Below are positions 61,422 through 64,000 of a DNA stretch of 64,000 nt, piece after piece (position 1 is the stretch's first letter; each line of letters begins with the position of its first letter). Source of the DNA: an uncultured Chitinophagaceae bacterium (GTDB lineage: Bacteria > Bacteroidota > Bacteroidia > Chitinophagales > Chitinophagaceae). The translations under genes and the position numbers were made by a program. The notes beneath the pieces are model-generated. The model did not search any database. It had not been told where the DNA came from and worked only from the letters and a program-made list of their open reading frames with translations. Location of the stretch: NCBI GenBank assembly GCA_937958995.1, contig CALGAP010000023.1, forward strand, positions 124,001-188,000, read 5' to 3'.

Positions 61422-61470
61422 AAAATCCGAAATCCGAATTGCCAGTGTTTCGGATTTCGGATTTTTTATT
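61422..61470 (+). terminator. Terminator after the efflux adaptor gene
   Basis: Perfect 17-base arms at 61422-61438 and 61449-61465 (AAAATCCGAAATCCGAA and its reverse complement) with a 10-base loop are followed by a T-rich tail. The A-rich left flank could let it work in both directions. Confidence 0.8.
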
Positions 61471-61496
61471 TTGCAGAATGTAAAAAAAACTAATGC

Positions 61497-62534
61497 ATGC
61501 AATTCGGAGTTATTGGAAGTGGAAGCTGGGCCACCGCGCTGGTGAAACTGCTCACCGATAATCATCTCAAAGTGGGTTGGTGCGTACGTTCTGAGCAAGT
61601 GGTTGATCATATCAGGCAAAGGCATCATAACCCCAATTATCTCAGCTCAGTTTATTTCGATACATCATTTCTCGATCTTACCACCGATGTGGCCGATACC
61701 ATCGCGAGCAGCGATCATATTTTAATTGTGGTTCCATCGGCCTATATAAAAGATACTTTGCAGTCTTTGCCCAAAAATGCATTTGAGGGTAAAACAGTGA
61801 TTTCCGCAGTAAAAGGCATTTTGCCCGATGAAAATCTGCTGCTGAACGAATACCTGGAAAAAGAATTTGATCTGCCTTTATCAGATTATTTCACCATCAT
61901 GGGCCCGTGCCATGCAGAAGAAGTGGCCCGCGAAAAATTGTCGTACCTCACATTTTCCGGGCTAGACAAACAGCGAGCGGAAAATATCGCGAAATGTTTT
62001 GCCACGCCGTACCTCAACACGGTGGTGAACGATGATGTGTATGGCGTTCAGTACGCCGCCATTTTGAAAAATATATATGCCCTGGGCGCCGGTATTGCAC
62101 ATGGTTTGGAGTATGGCGATAATTTCCTGAGCGTGCTGATAGCCAACTGCGCCGATGAAATGGCCGGCTACCTGCGCAAGGTCGGCATCAGGCATATCGA
62201 GGTGGGCGTGCATGAAAGCGAAGACCCCGTTACCCACCGCAAGAGCCCGAACTATGCCGCTTCGGTGTACCTGGGCGACCTGCTGGTGACCTGTTATTCT
62301 CTTTTCAGCCGCAACCGCACCTTTGGCAACATGATAGGTAAGGGCTATTCGGTAAAAGCTGCCCGACTGGAAATGAATATGGTAGCCGAAGGATACTTCG
62401 CCAGCAAGTGTATCTGGTTAGTTAACAAAACAATAGGAGCGGAAATGCCCATTGCTGACACTATTTACCGTATCTTATGGGAAAATGTTAAACCCAGCGA
62501 AGGGTTTAACCTGATCGAGGAAGTCCTCGTCTAA
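61497..62534 (+). CDS. gpsA: NAD(P)-dependent glycerol-3-phosphate dehydrogenase
   Basis: This is a 345-residue enzyme making sn-glycerol-3-phosphate for phospholipid synthesis. The Rossmann motif is 'GVIGSGSWATALVKLL' (residues ~4-19). 'VISAVKGILPDENLL' and 'TIMGPCHAEEVAREK' are conserved substrate-site segments, and 'LKNIYALGAGIAHGLEYGDN' carries the catalytic lysine. An ATG four bases upstream is out of frame. It is transcribed alone after a terminator. Confidence 0.92.
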   Translation: MQFGVIGSGSWATALVKLLTDNHLKVGWCVRSEQVVDHIRQRHHNPNYLSSVYFDTSFLDLTTDVADTIASSDHILIVVPSAYIKDTLQSLPKNAFEGKTVISAVKGILPDENLLLNEYLEKEFDLPLSDYFTIMGPCHAEEVAREKLSYLTFSGLDKQRAENIAKCFATPYLNTVVNDDVYGVQYAAILKNIYALGAGIAHGLEYGDNFLSVLIANCADEMAGYLRKVGIRHIEVGVHESEDPVTHRKSPNYAASVYLGDLLVTCYSLFSRNRTFGNMIGKGYSVKAARLEMNMVAEGYFASKCIWLVNKTIGAEMPIADTIYRILWENVKPSEGFNLIEEVLV

Positions 62535-62541
62535 CAGTTCA

Positions 62542-62661
62542 ATGCCCCTCTCATATTCTACATATGGAACCCTGGCAATACTGATCATGATCGGTATTTT
62601 ATCGCTGAACCATCTTATTCAGTATCTCCGCCACAGGCGGCACAGGCATCCTAATCCATAA
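62542..62661 (+). CDS. Possible 39-residue membrane peptide
   Basis: An ATG 7 bases after the gpsA stop opens 39 codons encoding one clear membrane helix ('GTLAILIMIGILSLNHLIQY') followed by a basic tail rich in arginine and histidine ('RHRRHRHPNP'). The stop overlaps the end of hemW by 11 bases on the other strand. The hydrophobic-then-basic pattern is that of small membrane proteins, but the frame is short and may be chance. Confidence 0.3.
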   Translation: MPLSYSTYGTLAILIMIGILSLNHLIQYLRHRRHRHPNP

Positions 62662-63778
62662 ACAGGTCGGCGGCTATGCCATCGGCAAATAATTTTCCCT
62701 CATTGGTCAATTGAAAGCGGTTATCGCGCTGCAGTAATTTACCGCTATGCATGTATTTACTGCCACTTTGCAGAAGTCGTTCTGCCACATCCTGCCCGAA
62801 ATTCTTTGAAACAAATTCCAGGTCCAATCCTTCCATGGTGCGCAGAGAGGTCATGATATATTCGTTGATGCGCTGGCGGTGGGTGAGCTCTTCTTTTTCG
62901 AAAGGCAGTTCATTGCGCAACAGGGCCTTTATATAAAGCGCATTGTTGGCGACATTCCATTGGCGGCTTTTGCCATTGTAGGAATGCGCGGAAGGACCGA
63001 TCCCCAGGTAATATTCACCGCTCCAGTATGAACTATTGTGGCGGCTGCGCATACCCGGTTTGGCAAAATTGGAGATCTCGTAATGTTCATAGCCTTCCTG
63101 CTGCATGCGGCGAATCAGGTGAGTAAATTGACGAGCCTGTGTTTCGGAATCAGTATTGGCTATTTTATTTTTCCGGATCATGTGTTCAAGGGCGGTGCCT
63201 TGTTCTACTGTAAGGGCGTAGCAGGAAAGATGCGGCACACCGGCATGCACGGCTTCGGATATATTATAGTCCCAGTTTTCATCTGTCAACGTAGGTGTTC
63301 CATATATCAGGTCGATGGTGAGGTTGGAAAAACCGGCATCCTGCGACATTTTAATGGAACTTTTCGCCTGCTGCGCGTTGTGGGCGCGGTTCATCCAGCG
63401 GAGGTCGGCCTCGAAAAATGATTGAATGCCGATGCTGAGGCGGTTGATACCCGAATGGCGCCATGCATCCAGTTGTTCCTGCGTTATATCATCGGGATTG
63501 GCTTCGAGGGTAAGCTCGGCGCCGGGCTGCACGTTGAATTGCTGGTAAAGCGCAGACAAAATGCTTTGCAGCTCGCCCGCTTCAAGCAGGGAAGGAGTGC
63601 CGCCACCGAAATAGATCGTCTCTACAGGTAAACCCTGCAGGTAATCTTTTTGTAAACTAATCTCTTTCAATAAAGCCTGTAAAAAATCGTTCTTAGCTTT
63701 CAGCGAAGTGGAAAAATGGAAATTGCAGTAATGGCAGGCACGCCTGCAAAAAGGAATATGGATATAAATCCCTGCCAC
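62651..63778 (-). CDS. hemW: HemW, radical-SAM haem chaperone (coproporphyrinogen oxidase-like)
   Basis: This is a 375-residue radical-SAM protein. The 4Fe-4S motif is C12-x3-C16-x2-C19 ('FCRRACHYCNF'), followed by 'VETIYFGGGTPSLLEAGEL' and 'LTLEANPDDITQEQLDAW'. 'YEISNFAKPGMRSRHNSSYW' and the C-terminal HemN-like domain complete the plan. It lacks the extra N-terminal cysteine arrangement of true HemN, so the haem-chaperone name is preferred over coproporphyrinogen dehydrogenase. Confidence 0.92.
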   Translation of the reverse strand: MAGIYIHIPFCRRACHYCNFHFSTSLKAKNDFLQALLKEISLQKDYLQGLPVETIYFGGGTPSLLEAGELQSILSALYQQFNVQPGAELTLEANPDDITQEQLDAWRHSGINRLSIGIQSFFEADLRWMNRAHNAQQAKSSIKMSQDAGFSNLTIDLIYGTPTLTDENWDYNISEAVHAGVPHLSCYALTVEQGTALEHMIRKNKIANTDSETQARQFTHLIRRMQQEGYEHYEISNFAKPGMRSRHNSSYWSGEYYLGIGPSAHSYNGKSRQWNVANNALYIKALLRNELPFEKEELTHRQRINEYIMTSLRTMEGLDLEFVSKNFGQDVAERLLQSGSKYMHSGKLLQRDNRFQLTNEGKLFADGIAADLFMD

Positions 63779-63816
63779 CTGAGCCGTTTTTATTGGAATT
63801 TTGCTGCTTTAATAAT

Positions 63817-64000
63817 ATGGCAAAGGTAGATGTATATGGTCATAAGCGGATGATGCTGTTGCTGGCGCTAATATGCCTGCTGCCTTTGTCGATGCTCGGT
63901 CAGTATCGGTTAATTATCAGGCCGGTAGATAAAGACTCGGTTTTTGTGCAACAAAACCTGAAACTGCAGCCCAGCTTTCGCAATATGGATTTCTGCCGGG
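63817..64000 (+). CDS. Exported protein, 5' end only (possible BamA/POTRA-type protein)
   Basis: An ATG at 63817 opens a frame running off the end of the window (61 residues seen). A signal peptide follows the first basic residues ('MMLLLALICLLPLSMLGQ'). The next residues, 'YRLIIRPVDKDSVFVQQNLK', look like the first strands and helix of a POTRA domain of a BamA/TamA-family assembly factor. It is divergent from hemW. Only the export signal is firm. Confidence 0.55.
   Translation, partial: MAKVDVYGHKRMMLLLALICLLPLSMLGQYRLIIRPVDKDSVFVQQNLKLQPSFRNMDFCR

Noticed and set aside
1..64000. CRISPR arrays, insertion sequences, prophage genes and rRNA
   Set aside because: No regularly spaced repeats, transposase, integrase, phage structural gene or rRNA sequence was seen anywhere in the window.

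Overview
The window looks like a chromosomal segment of a Bacteroidota bacterium, most likely of the family Chitinophagaceae. Supporting signs are many TonB-dependent receptors, DUF4249 and MG2-type outer-membrane proteins, a type IX secretion (T9SS) C-terminal sorting domain, few Shine-Dalgarno-like leaders, a zeaxanthin-type carotenoid operon, and REP-like and 'CTTTGCGCC' intergenic repeats. I see no prophage, insertion sequence, CRISPR array or rRNA. There is one tRNA (Arg, anticodon CCG), one cobalamin riboswitch and three damaged genes: a methyltransferase, a 2Fe-2S subunit and a cobS remnant.

Layout. 1-320 is the end of a CpsB/YwqE-type tyrosine phosphatase. 499-7004 is a light/B12-regulated carotenoid block: a CarH-type MerR regulator, an ECF sigma factor, then crtI-crtB-idi-crtZ-crtY. 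7101-9026 encodes a T9SS-exported glycoside hydrolase-like protein, followed by 700 bases of structured non-coding DNA. 9728-16842 (minus) is a four-gene outer-membrane operon: unknown exported protein, TonB receptor, DUF4249 lipoprotein, MG2 protein. 17031-23196 holds small and mixed genes (truncated 2Fe-2S protein, TPR protein, NamZ-like muramidase, broken methyltransferase, SodC, a small exported protein, DUF1801). 23208-32801 holds regulators and small enzymes: SDR, AraC, two GlxA-type paralogues around a DUF4342 gene, DoxX, a DHFR-like reductase, AnmK, SRPBCC, a hydrolase and its TetR. 32903-40533 holds a kinase-like/beta-barrel fusion, an SGNH+MBOAT acylation pair and cytochrome bd oxidase. 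40636-46630 is a three-gene 'planctomycete-type' cytochrome operon. 47347-48981 holds a PIN-like/DUF433 toxin-antitoxin pair next to tRNA-Arg. 49146-53725 (minus) is a cobalamin-riboswitch operon with a BtuB-like receptor. 53798-63778 holds a second TonB receptor, an amino-acid permease with a Cys/Met-metabolism PLP enzyme, a TolC/adaptor pair, gpsA and hemW. The window ends in the start of an exported protein.

How the genes connect. Vitamin B12 appears at both ends. The regulator at 499 carries both signatures of adenosylcobalamin-binding CarH photoreceptors, and the riboswitch operon at 49-53 kb looks built for B12 uptake and salvage. A 29-bp inverted element, GTTTAA-N17-TTAAAC followed by AATC(A/C)AC, occurs just before both the carH-like gene and the sigma gene and not before crtI. 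This suggests a relay in which CarH represses itself and the sigma factor in the dark, and the sigma factor then drives the crt operon. A TetR gene and its neighbouring hydrolase each have the same ACAGAC-NN-GTCTGT palindrome about 30 bases upstream.

Functional names rest on motifs and family resemblance read by eye. No database search was run.
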